A stretch of 64,000 bases of DNA from Ferruginibacter sp. (GTDB taxonomy: Bacteria > Bacteroidota > Bacteroidia > Chitinophagales > Chitinophagaceae), in assembly GCA_014379625.1 (NCBI GenBank), contig JACMLJ010000035.1, positions 1 to 64,000 on the forward strand, read 5' to 3'. Position numbers and translations under genes: made by a program. Below, one piece after another: positions 45,133 to 54,600 of this stretch (positions are counted from its first letter, which is position 1; each line of letters begins with the position of its first letter). The notes below the pieces were generated by a model. The model did no database searches. It was given only the letters and a program-made list of their open reading frames with translations, and had not been told where the DNA came from.

Positions 45133-46122
45133 TTACAACAAACCCTTTTCCAACAAATACTCAGCAATCTGCACGGCATTGGTAGCGGCGCCCTTACGCA
45201 GGTTATCACTTACAATCCAGCAGTTGAGTGTATTGGCCTGGGTTTCATCCCTCCGTATCCTTCCTACAAATGTTTCATCTTTTTCATGGGCTGTTAACGG
45301 CATGGGGTAAACGAAATTGGCGATATCATCCTGCACCACAATGCCAGGCGATTTACTTAACAGGTCCCTCACTTCGTCCAGGTCGAAATCATTTTCAAAC
45401 TCAATGTTCACACTTTCACTATGGCCGCCCATTACCGGTATGCGGACCGTGGTAGCAGTTACTTTTATATTTTCATCCCCAATGATCTTTACCGTTTCAT
45501 TCGACATTTTCATTTCTTCCTTGGTATAGCCGTTTGCTAAAAACACATCTATCTGTGGGATCGCATTCAGGTCGATCGGGTATTTATAAGCCATCTCCCC
45601 CCTGATACCTTTCCGTTCGTTCATCAACTGTTCCACAGCTTTAACACCCGTACCCGTTACACTTTGATAGGTAGATACCACTACCCTTTTGATTTTATAT
45701 TTATCGTGCAATGGCTTTAATACCACCACCATTTGTATAGTGGAGCAATTGGGATTGGCAATGATTTTATCCGCTGCTGTCAATACATCCGCATTTACTT
45801 CAGGTACCACCAGTTTCTTGGTGGGGTCCATCCGCCATGCGCTTGAATTGTCGATTACAGTAATGCCTGCTTCCGCAAATTGAGGCGCCAGTTCCAATGA
45901 GGTTCCGCCTCCAGCTGAAAAAATGGCCACCGCCGGTTTCGCGGCAATAGCATCCGCATAACCCACTACCTTATATTTTATACCCTTAAATTCAACTTCC
46001 TTACCGATGGATCTTTCAGATGCTACGGGTATTAATTCGGTTACCGGGAAATTCCTTTCGGCTAATACCTGCAACATTTTGCTACCTACCAATCCTGTTG
46101 CACCAACTACAGCTACTTTCAT
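45133..46122 (-). CDS. asd: Aspartate-semialdehyde dehydrogenase
   Basis: 329 aa; reduces aspartyl phosphate to the semialdehyde, the branch point to lysine/DAP, threonine, methionine and isoleucine. NADP site GATGLVGSKML, catalytic Cys126 (NPNCSTIQ), His234 (GGHSESVN). Upstream on the minus strand is a leader with a 20-codon peptide rich in Thr and Lys (46269-46331) and an intrinsic terminator (46212-46241), suggesting attenuation by the level of aspartate-family amino acids. No partner gene adjacent. Confidence 0.97.
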   Translation of the reverse strand: MKVAVVGATGLVGSKMLQVLAERNFPVTELIPVASERSIGKEVEFKGIKYKVVGYADAIAAKPAVAIFSAGGGTSLELAPQFAEAGITVIDNSSAWRMDPTKKLVVPEVNADVLTAADKIIANPNCSTIQMVVVLKPLHDKYKIKRVVVSTYQSVTGTGVKAVEQLMNERKGIRGEMAYKYPIDLNAIPQIDVFLANGYTKEEMKMSNETVKIIGDENIKVTATTVRIPVMGGHSESVNIEFENDFDLDEVRDLLSKSPGIVVQDDIANFVYPMPLTAHEKDETFVGRIRRDETQANTLNCWIVSDNLRKGAATNAVQIAEYLLEKGLL

Positions 46123-46211
46123 TTTTCGTTATTTTGTTTTAGTTATAAAATAAATCCATTATTGCTTGTTGCCTATTGCCTATTCATCATCCACCATCCA
46201 CCCTTTCCGCC

Positions 46212-46241
46212 AAAAAAAATGCCCCCCGTTTTGCGGAAGGC
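46212..46241 (-). terminator. Intrinsic terminator in the asd leader (attenuator)
   Basis: Minus strand: stem GCCTTCCG/CGGGGGGC (8 bp with two G-U), loop CAAAA, followed by A and eight T. It lies 90 nt upstream of the asd start codon with no gene between; the CCTTCC of its 5' arm can instead pair with GGAAGG in the leader-peptide region, an antiterminator option. Confidence 0.7.
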
Positions 46242-46268
46242 TTTGCATATTGTACAACAAACAAAATA

Positions 46269-46331
46269 CTAACTAACCTTCCCGTTCGTGGAATGTTTCT
46301 TCGTACCAGTTGTATGTTTTATGATCATCAT
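46269..46331 (-). CDS. Putative asd leader peptide
   Basis: 20 codons, MMIIKHTTGTKKHSTNG and three more, then TAG. Four Thr, four Lys and two Ile, all end products of the pathway that Asd feeds. It ends 27 nt before the attenuator hairpin. The spacing, composition and alternative pairing match leader peptides such as thrL; translation is not shown by sequence alone, and no clear ribosome site is seen. Confidence 0.55.
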   Translation of the reverse strand: MMIIKHTTGTKKHSTNGKVS

Positions 46332-46482
46332 TACTGAACAAAAATAAGGACAAAGGATTAATTGACCAAACCTAAAAAATAAGTCTATAAATGATATGTT
46401 CAGTCCGGCTTAAATTAAATTATTCTGTAATGGGTGTAGGAATGATTAAAGTCAGTATCTTTAAAGTCACGTACCACTTATT

Positions 46483-49107
46483 ATGAAAACAAAGGCGCAG
46501 TTATATCTCTCCTTATTGTTATTGGTATCCGGTATGGGCAAGGCTCAGCTCACGGAAAATTTTTCGGATGGTAATTTTTCATCAAATCCTTCCTGGATAG
46601 GTAGTACGGCAGACTGGACAGTAAATCCGTCTTTTCAGCTTCAAAGTAATAATACGGTTGCAAACAGCAGCTATTACCTGGCTACGGCAAGCACATTGGC
46701 TATTTCGGCACAGTGGGAAATGTATATCAGTCTAAGTTTTAATACTTCCTCAGCAAATTATGCGGATATTTTTTTAACCGCATCGGCCAGTGATCTTTCG
46801 GCCACGGCTACCAGTGGTTATTTTGTGCGCATTGGTAATACCGATGATGAAATAAGTTTATACCGTAAATCATCCACCGGGGCGATTACAAAAATAATAG
46901 ACGGTGCAAACGGGGTAACCGCCACCAGCAACAATACTTTAAAGATAAAACTGACCAGGGATGCTGCCAGTAACTGGACTTTGTACCGGGATATAACAGC
47001 CACCGGTAATACTTATTTTGCGGAAGGTTCGGTTACGGATGCCACTTTCAACAGTTCTTCTTTTTTTGGAATATTGGTTAAGCAAAGTACCGCCAGTTTC
47101 TTTCAACGACATTTTTTTGATGATATTGAAGTAAGACCTTACACGCCTGATATAACACCGCCCGCTATACAATCAGCAACTGCTTTATCAGCCACTACGG
47201 TGGATGTTTTATTTAATGAGCCTTTAGACAATAACAGCAGCCAGGTAGCGCTAAATTATGTTGCCAGTAATTCTTTGGGCGTTCCTGCTAACGCTGTTTT
47301 AGATGCCGGCAATGCCGCGCTGGTGCACTTAACTTTTGCAGGTAATTTTACGAGCGGGCTAAGCTACCAGCTTTCGGTGAATGGTGTTAAAGACCTTGCT
47401 GGAAATGGCATTGTAAATGGTACGGCCACTTTCGTTTATATCGCACCCTATACGGCCCGGCAATATGATGTGGTGATCGATGAAATAATGGCGGATCCTT
47501 TCCCACAGGTGGGTTTGCCAAATAATGAATGGATCGAATTGAAAAATACCGCTGCGTCCCCGATTAATTTACTTGGCTGGAGGATTGGAGATGCGACCGG
47601 GCAAACCGGGGCCTTACCGGCATTTACATTATTGCCTGATAGTTTTGTGATTGTATGCAGCGGCGCGGCAGTAACAGCAATGGCTGCATTCGGTGCAACT
47701 ATTGCGGTTACGGGATTCCCATCCCTGGATAATACGGCAGATCAGCTCTATTTAAAATCGCCACAAAATAATATTATTCATTCGGTGAGCTATACAGACA
47801 ACTGGTACCAGAATCCCTTAAAAAAGGAGGGCGGCTGGACATTAGAAATGGTTGATACCAGAAACCCCTGCTCCGGTTTCAGTAACTGGAAGGCCAGTAC
47901 CGACACAAGGGGCGGTTCGCCCGGGAAGAAAAACGCCGCGGATGCTGTGAATGCAGATGCAAACGCACCCCGTTTGTTAAGGGCCTATACCACAGACAGT
48001 TTAACCATTATCCTTATTTTTGACGAGCCGCTAGATAGTTTGAAAGCCGCTACTGTAAATAATTTTAGTATCAGTGATGGTATCGGGATGCCTGTTAGTA
48101 CTGTGGCGGTTTCGCCTTCTTTCGATAAAGTAGCTTTAAAATTGAACAGCCCATTATTACGCAACAAAGTGTACACGGTAACTGTAGCTTCCGTTCCAGA
48201 TTGTGCCGGTAATGTTATCGGCAATAAAAATACCGCACGGGTAGGTTTACCTGAAGTAGCTGCGGTAGCTGATATTGTTATCAATGAAGTTTTATTTAAT
48301 CCGCCGCCTGCGGGAACAGATTATGTAGAAATCTATAACCGCAGCAATAAGATAATTGATCTGAAGCAAACCTATATTGCCAACCGGAACAGCAGCGGGG
48401 CGATCAGCAGTATTGCCCAGCTAAGTGCAGACAGTTATTTTTTATTTCCGCAGGATTTTATATTGGTAACAGAAAACGTTGCATTGGTTAAAGCGGCTTA
48501 TATTGCTCAAAACCCGGAAGCATTTATGGAAATCAGTTCCATGCCTGTTTTTAATGATGACAAAAGTACGGTCGTCATTTTAAATGCGCAGGGTGATGTA
48601 ACGGATGAATTGTCCTATACTGAAAAATGGCATTTTAAATTAATTGATAACCCGGAAGGAGTGGCCTTGGAAAGAATTGATTACCATGGGCCCACCCAGT
48701 CTGAAAACAACTGGCATTCTGCCGCTACTGCCGCGGGTTACGGAACACCCACTTATAAAAACTCACAGTACAGGATAAACGATGGCCTGCAGGGTGAGTT
48801 GAAATTATCGCCTGAAATCATTTCTCCGGATAATGATGGCCAGGATGATTTTGCTACATTGGACTACAGTTTTAAGGAGCCCGGCTATGTGGCCAATATC
48901 ACCATTTTTGATGCTTCGGGCAGGCCGGTGCGTTACCTGCAAAGAAATGCTTTGTGTGGAACGAAAGGCAGTTTCCTTTGGGATGGTTTGGGCGAAAAAA
49001 AACAGCAGCTCGCAACAGGGGTGTATATCGTATTTACAGAAGTTTTTAATTTAAAAGGAAAAAAGAAGCAGTTTAAAACTCCCGTCGTAGTGGCAAGAAG
49101 AAATTGA
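46483..49107 (+). CDS. Secreted lamin-tail-domain protein with Ig-like repeats and type IX-type C-terminus
   Basis: 874 aa. Signal peptide (MKTKAQLYLSLLLLVSGMGKAQ), a laminin-G/concanavalin-like beta sandwich (about 25-220), Big_5-type Ig repeats (TPPAIQSATALSATTVDVLFNEPLDNNS; a second near RAYTTDSLTIILIFDEPLD), two lamin-tail domains (VVIDEIMADPFPQVGLPNNEWIELKN; IVINEVLFNPPPAGTDYVEIYN), and a C-terminal FlgD/gliding-type domain (ISPDNDGQDDFATLDYSF ... GVYIVFTEVFNLKGKKKQFK). Presumably cell-surface or nuclease-associated; type IX export is inferred from the C-terminus. Confidence 0.88.
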   Translation: MKTKAQLYLSLLLLVSGMGKAQLTENFSDGNFSSNPSWIGSTADWTVNPSFQLQSNNTVANSSYYLATASTLAISAQWEMYISLSFNTSSANYADIFLTASASDLSATATSGYFVRIGNTDDEISLYRKSSTGAITKIIDGANGVTATSNNTLKIKLTRDAASNWTLYRDITATGNTYFAEGSVTDATFNSSSFFGILVKQSTASFFQRHFFDDIEVRPYTPDITPPAIQSATALSATTVDVLFNEPLDNNSSQVALNYVASNSLGVPANAVLDAGNAALVHLTFAGNFTSGLSYQLSVNGVKDLAGNGIVNGTATFVYIAPYTARQYDVVIDEIMADPFPQVGLPNNEWIELKNTAASPINLLGWRIGDATGQTGALPAFTLLPDSFVIVCSGAAVTAMAAFGATIAVTGFPSLDNTADQLYLKSPQNNIIHSVSYTDNWYQNPLKKEGGWTLEMVDTRNPCSGFSNWKASTDTRGGSPGKKNAADAVNADANAPRLLRAYTTDSLTIILIFDEPLDSLKAATVNNFSISDGIGMPVSTVAVSPSFDKVALKLNSPLLRNKVYTVTVASVPDCAGNVIGNKNTARVGLPEVAAVADIVINEVLFNPPPAGTDYVEIYNRSNKIIDLKQTYIANRNSSGAISSIAQLSADSYFLFPQDFILVTENVALVKAAYIAQNPEAFMEISSMPVFNDDKSTVVILNAQGDVTDELSYTEKWHFKLIDNPEGVALERIDYHGPTQSENNWHSAATAAGYGTPTYKNSQYRINDGLQGELKLSPEIISPDNDGQDDFATLDYSFKEPGYVANITIFDASGRPVRYLQRNALCGTKGSFLWDGLGEKKQQLATGVYIVFTEVFNLKGKKKQFKTPVVVARRN

Positions 49108-49116
49108 CCATCTAAA

Positions 49117-49161
49117 AGCCCTGAAAGGGCGAAATAGAATAGCGATGGGTGAAGCCCATCG
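49117..49161. repeat. Double-hairpin interspersed-repeat-like unit
   Basis: AGCCCTGAAAGGGC followed at 49143-49161 by CGATGGGTGAAGCCCATCG, with GAAATAGAATAG between. This two-hairpin unit (CCCTGAAAGGG ... GGGTGAAGCCC) is a short repeat seen scattered in Bacteroidota genomes; from memory, not checked. It lies between two plus-strand genes and may act in termination or mRNA stability. Confidence 0.5.
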
Positions 49162-49244
49162 AAGAAGATAAACACCATTCATAATTTATGCACCCCACCT
49201 TTAATAAAAAGAAATATTTTTATACCAAATAAATATCAACCAAC

Positions 49245-51407
49245 ATGCGAATAAAAACCCCCTCCGCAATAGTTCTTTTAACTTTGCTGATCCTATCATG
49301 TAACAATCAATCTGAAGTGAAAAAAACTGCTTATAACTGGCCCCAAAATGTTCAGCCACCTGTAGCTGAAATTAAACCAAAGGAGCTATCTGCCCATGGT
49401 GATGCAAGGATCGACAACTACTACTGGATGAACGATTATTTTAAAAAGGGAGCCGATAGTAGTAAGGTAGTAGCCTACCTGGCTGCAGAAAATAAATACT
49501 ATGATACGATGATGTCTGCTACGCGGCCGCTGCAGGAAAAATTATACACTGAGATGAAGGCCCGCATCAAAGAAAAAGATGAATCCGTACCGGTATTTAA
49601 AAGCGGTTATTATTATTATAGCAGGCTGGTAGAAGGCAAGGATTATTTTGTGTACTGCCGCAAAAAAGAAAAACTGGATGCACCGGAAGAAGTACTGTTG
49701 GATGTAAACGCCATGGCGGAAGGTCATAATTATTATTCAGCCATTGGTTTTTCAGTAAGTCCGGATAATAAATTAATGGCTTATGGAATAGATACTCTCT
49801 CACGCAGGGAATATAAGATTTACATTAAAAACCTGGAGACCGGGGAGATATACAAAGATGAAATTCCGGGTACGGAAGGTGGCCCAATTTGGGCGAATGA
49901 TAATAAAACGATCTTCTATACCGCTAAAAACCCGGTCACGCTTTTATCGGAAAAAATAAAAAAACACCTGCTGGGTTCCTCTTCGGCGGCAGATAAAGTA
50001 GTGTATGAAGAAAAAGACCCATCCAACTATATCGGTGTAGGGAAATCGAAATCCGAAAAATATATCCTGATCACATCGGAAGCTACCCTCTCTTCTGAAC
50101 TAAGGTGGATCAATGCCGATAAGCCGGATGATGCATTTGAAGTTTTTCAACCTCGTATCAAAGAAGTATTGTATGAAGTGGACCACGCGAAAGACCGGTT
50201 TTATATACGCACCAACCTGCACGCAAAAAACTTTAAAATAGTAACCTGTACAGAAGATAAGAAAGATACCGCTAACTGGAAAGACCTTGTTCCCCACAAT
50301 GATTCGGTGCTCGTATCCGGCTTCGACCTGTTTAAAAATTTCATTGCGATTAATGAAAGAAAAGGAGGACTTACCCAGGTTCATATTCTGAATACACAAA
50401 ACAATAACAGCCACTACCTGGCGTTTGAAGAGCCATCCTATACTGCAGGCATTGTATCTAATCCTGATTATAATACGGATGTAGCGCGTTTTAATTATAC
50501 CTCATTAACTACGCCCAGTTCGGTATATGATTATAATATGGTGACCAAAGAAAAAAAACTAATGAAACAGCAGGAAGTGGTGGGAGGGTACGATCCGAAA
50601 GAATATGTAACAGAACGGGTGTTTGCAACGGCAAAGGATGGTACAAAACTGCCCGTTTCGATCGTTTATAAAAAGGGATATAAAAAAGATGGCAATGGTG
50701 CTTTATTATTGTATGGGTATGGCTCGTATGGGGCCAGTATGGATGCCTATTTCAGCAGTATCAGGCTTAGCCTGCTAAACAGGGGTTTTGCATTTGCCAT
50801 TGCGCATATCCGTGGCGGACAGGAACTGGGCAGGTATTGGTATGAGGATGGCAAGATGATGAAAAAGAAAAACAGTTTTACGGATTTCATTGATTGTGCC
50901 GAATTTCTGATCGCAGGTAAATATACTTCCCCTCAACACCTGTATGCCAATGGGGGCAGCGCAGGCGGTTTGCTGATGGGCGCCATTATAAACATGCGCC
51001 CCGATCTCTGGAATGGTGTAATAGCTGCGGTACCCTTTGTAGATGTACTTACTACCATGAGTGATCCGTCTATCCCGCTTACCACCAATGAATACGATGA
51101 GTGGGGCAACCCGGCCAGCAAGGTAAGTTATGAGTATATGAAATCTTATTCGCCCTATGATAATGTAGAAAAAAAATCCTATCCAAATATGCTGGTAACA
51201 ACGGGACTGCATGACAGCCAGGTGCAATATTTTGAACCGGCCAAATGGGTTGCAAAACTAAGGGCAATGAAAACCGATAGCAACCACCTGTTCCTGTTTA
51301 CCAATATGGAGGCCGGTCATGGCGGTGCTTCCGGCAGGTATAAACCTTTAAAAGACAAGGCGAGGGAATATGCTTTTTTACTGGCGCTGGAGGGGATAAG
51401 CGAGTAA
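49245..51407 (+). CDS. Prolyl-oligopeptidase family peptidase (S9A, lipoprotein)
   Basis: 720 aa serine peptidase of the oligopeptidase B/prolyl oligopeptidase kind. Lipobox LILSCNNQ (Cys about 19), so exported and lipid-anchored. N-terminal S9_N propeller (GDARIDNYYWMND ... about 40-440), C-terminal alpha/beta hydrolase with nucleophile Ser572 (GGSAGG), Asp in TTGLHDSQVQYFEP and His in EAGHGG. Digests short peptides outside the inner membrane. Single gene. Confidence 0.95.
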   Translation: MRIKTPSAIVLLTLLILSCNNQSEVKKTAYNWPQNVQPPVAEIKPKELSAHGDARIDNYYWMNDYFKKGADSSKVVAYLAAENKYYDTMMSATRPLQEKLYTEMKARIKEKDESVPVFKSGYYYYSRLVEGKDYFVYCRKKEKLDAPEEVLLDVNAMAEGHNYYSAIGFSVSPDNKLMAYGIDTLSRREYKIYIKNLETGEIYKDEIPGTEGGPIWANDNKTIFYTAKNPVTLLSEKIKKHLLGSSSAADKVVYEEKDPSNYIGVGKSKSEKYILITSEATLSSELRWINADKPDDAFEVFQPRIKEVLYEVDHAKDRFYIRTNLHAKNFKIVTCTEDKKDTANWKDLVPHNDSVLVSGFDLFKNFIAINERKGGLTQVHILNTQNNNSHYLAFEEPSYTAGIVSNPDYNTDVARFNYTSLTTPSSVYDYNMVTKEKKLMKQQEVVGGYDPKEYVTERVFATAKDGTKLPVSIVYKKGYKKDGNGALLLYGYGSYGASMDAYFSSIRLSLLNRGFAFAIAHIRGGQELGRYWYEDGKMMKKKNSFTDFIDCAEFLIAGKYTSPQHLYANGGSAGGLLMGAIINMRPDLWNGVIAAVPFVDVLTTMSDPSIPLTTNEYDEWGNPASKVSYEYMKSYSPYDNVEKKSYPNMLVTTGLHDSQVQYFEPAKWVAKLRAMKTDSNHLFLFTNMEAGHGGASGRYKPLKDKAREYAFLLALEGISE

Positions 51408-51639
51408 GAGGTATCTTGTAAAGCAAAAACGATAGGGACAACGAAAATAAACTTATCATTATTTATGGTTATTTAATCATAGTTATTCAGCTTATGCACT
51501 TATTATTTGATAATAATTCATTTTAACGCTTCTAACTAGCATTATATCTAAAAACTATTTAGTATTTTTATTTTTACAATACAAGATTTATCAATCGATA
51601 AGTCTTTATTTTACCATTTAACTGTTAGTACCGATACGC

Positions 51640-54600
51640 ATGAAATATTTCTGCTACCCTCCCTTAATACTTATTTTACTTCAGTTTTTTTCTATTGAAT
51701 CTTCAGCTCAATTGTTCCCAGGCATGAGGATTAATGGACGTATTGTAAGCCAGGGGGATACAATTAATGTTTGCCGGGGAAGTTCTTTAATTTATCAAAG
51801 TACTGCATCAGGATTTACCACTATTAATTGGAAATTTAATCTGGGTACTCCGGCAACATCTGTTGCTATCAATCCTCCGGCAATAGTTTATAATACGAAT
51901 GGCATTGATAGTTCAGTGCAATTCATAGCTAATGGCGCAAATAAAGATTCATTGTACGTGTTCATACGGGTTTCTGATGTAAAACCAATCGTTAGCTATT
52001 TCTTTAGTCCAAACAATGAATGTGGAAATATTCCTGTGTCATTTACCAACAGTTCAACGGGTAATCAAAATACTTACTTCTGGACTTTTGGCGATGGAAC
52101 TACTTCTGTGGCCCTTAACCCAATACACCAGTTTTTGAGTGCAATAGCGCCTCCTGCAGGTTCGCAGGTTTTTAATGTAAAATTAGTTGCCACAAATTCT
52201 TTTGGATGTAAGGATTCTGTTATTAATCCGGTAAGTATTAAAAGAACTCCTGATCCTTCAATAGGCAATGCCGACAATTCAATTGGAGGAGTAATCTATA
52301 TTCCACAGACTTCAACCTTTAAAGTGTGCACAAATATCCCCTCCTATATTTTCAAATTTAGTAATCAATCTGCCACAATTGCAAGTAACGTAAGCTATAC
52401 CATAATTTGGGGAGATGGCTCCCAAGACAGTACTTTTACAAGTTGGCCCACATCAAGTATTATTCAACATAAATATACCATCGGTTCAAATAACCTCACA
52501 ATAAAAATTACAGGCCCGGATGGTTGTATAGGTATAAAAAATTATATAGTTTTCTTAGGAACAAATCCAGCCGGTGGCTTCGTTAGTCTTGGTAATACAA
52601 ATATTTGTGCACCAGATTCCCTCCGCTTTGTAATAACCGGTTTTGCCAATAACTCACCGGGAACTATTTATACGGTCAAAATAAATGATGGTAGTCCTGC
52701 TCAGGTCTTTACGCATCCTCCCCCTGATACCATTACTCATTTTTTTACTTTTACTTCATGCGGTACTGTCAGTAGCAACGGTACAATCACATTTAATAAT
52801 TCTTTCAATGCTACATTAAATATTGAAAATCCATGTGATTTGACCAGCGCAAGTGTAGTTCCTATCTATGTTTCCGGCAAACCAAGAGCTTCCATATTTG
52901 TTAGCCCAAGTAATACGGTTTGTACAAATAGTTTGGTTAATATAAGAAGTACATCTAATTATGGAGGCGTGGTTACTTCTACCGGTGGCGGCAATTCTTC
53001 CTGTTCTAATACAGGGAAACAGGTATGGACTATTTCGCCTGCTACAGGATTTACACTCAACTTCGGATCATCCCTTGGAACATTCAATGGCAATCCAGGC
53101 AATGGTTTATTGTGGATTTCAGGCAATGCTATTCTTAATGCAAATTTCAGTACCCCGGGTATTTATACATTAAAGTTGTATATATTTAACGATCGTTGCG
53201 GTTTAGATAGTACTACCCAAACAATTTGCGTCCGTAATCCGCCTTTGGCAACATTTACCATGAGTGCTAAGTCAGCCTGTTTAACTGGTAGTACGGTTAT
53301 TACCAATACTTCACCACTCGGTTTATGTCTTGGGGATACTTACAATTGGACTGTTACTTATTTAGATCCTCTTGGTTGTGGAACTCCTGGAAATAATTAT
53401 AGTTTTATTAATGGAACCAGTGCCGCATCTGTAAACCCGCAGCTACAATTTACGGCAGCAGGCAAGTATATTATCCGATTAACAACAACAGCAAATGGCT
53501 CCAATTTTTCGTGCCCGACGTCGACGAAAGCAGATACTTTCACGGTAAAAGGGAAACCAAAACTTGCCATCAATGCTATAGCCAGTATTTGTGCTAATAA
53601 CACGATTGCCCCTACCGCAGTTATTTCAGGGTGTTATGCCGACAGTGTACTACAATATAACTGGGCATTTACCAATGGTACTCCATCCTCATCTACATCA
53701 GCAATACCCGGCGCAATTGATTATACTTTATTAGGCAGCCACCCCATACAACTGACTGTTGCCAATGAATGCGGCACTACAATGGGAAATGCATCAGTGA
53801 ACATAATTGCACCACCAACCGCCAATGCAGGGCCAGATAAGGATTTTTGTAGCAGGTCCGGAGTTACTGTAGGAACTAGCGGAGTTACCGGAATTACTTA
53901 CCAATGGACCCCGGTAACAGGTTTAAATAATCCTGGTATTGCAACTCCATTTTTAAACTTAACCTATACCGGCAGCAACCCAGATACTGTTTACACTTAT
54001 ATCGTTACGGCTGCCGCGGGTTCCAATTGTTCATCAAAGGATACGATATTAATCAGGGTTAAAAAAAGGCCTGTTGTTCTTTTAGACCCCATTACTGCTA
54101 ATATTTGCGCAGGGCTTAATGTGCAGCTAACAGCAAGCGGAGCGGCATCCTACGCATGGTCGCCGTCAATAGGTTTGAATAATAATAATACAGATACGGT
54201 GATAGCAACACCACCTGCAACTACGGTTTACCGGGTAGCAGGAATTGGAATAAACGGGTGTGCAGATACAGCTTCGATTACTGTTACTATTCAACCGTAC
54301 CCTGTTGTTAACGCCGGTAACGATAGTGTGGTTTGTAATAATACCACAGCGATACAATTTAAGGGAACACCTGCAGGGGGAACCTGGTCCGGAACAAATA
54401 CTACAGTAACCGGTTTATTCAGTCCTCAGCTATCGGGGAACGGCGTATATGTTTTAAAATACACCGCTGCCTTAAACCAATGCAGTAAAGCAGATAGTAT
54501 CTTAGTAACGGTGATCGATCCACCAGTGGCAAATGCCGGGACAGACACGACCGTTTGTCAAAACAATAATAGCATCCGCTTTGCCGGGAGCCCGGCAGGA

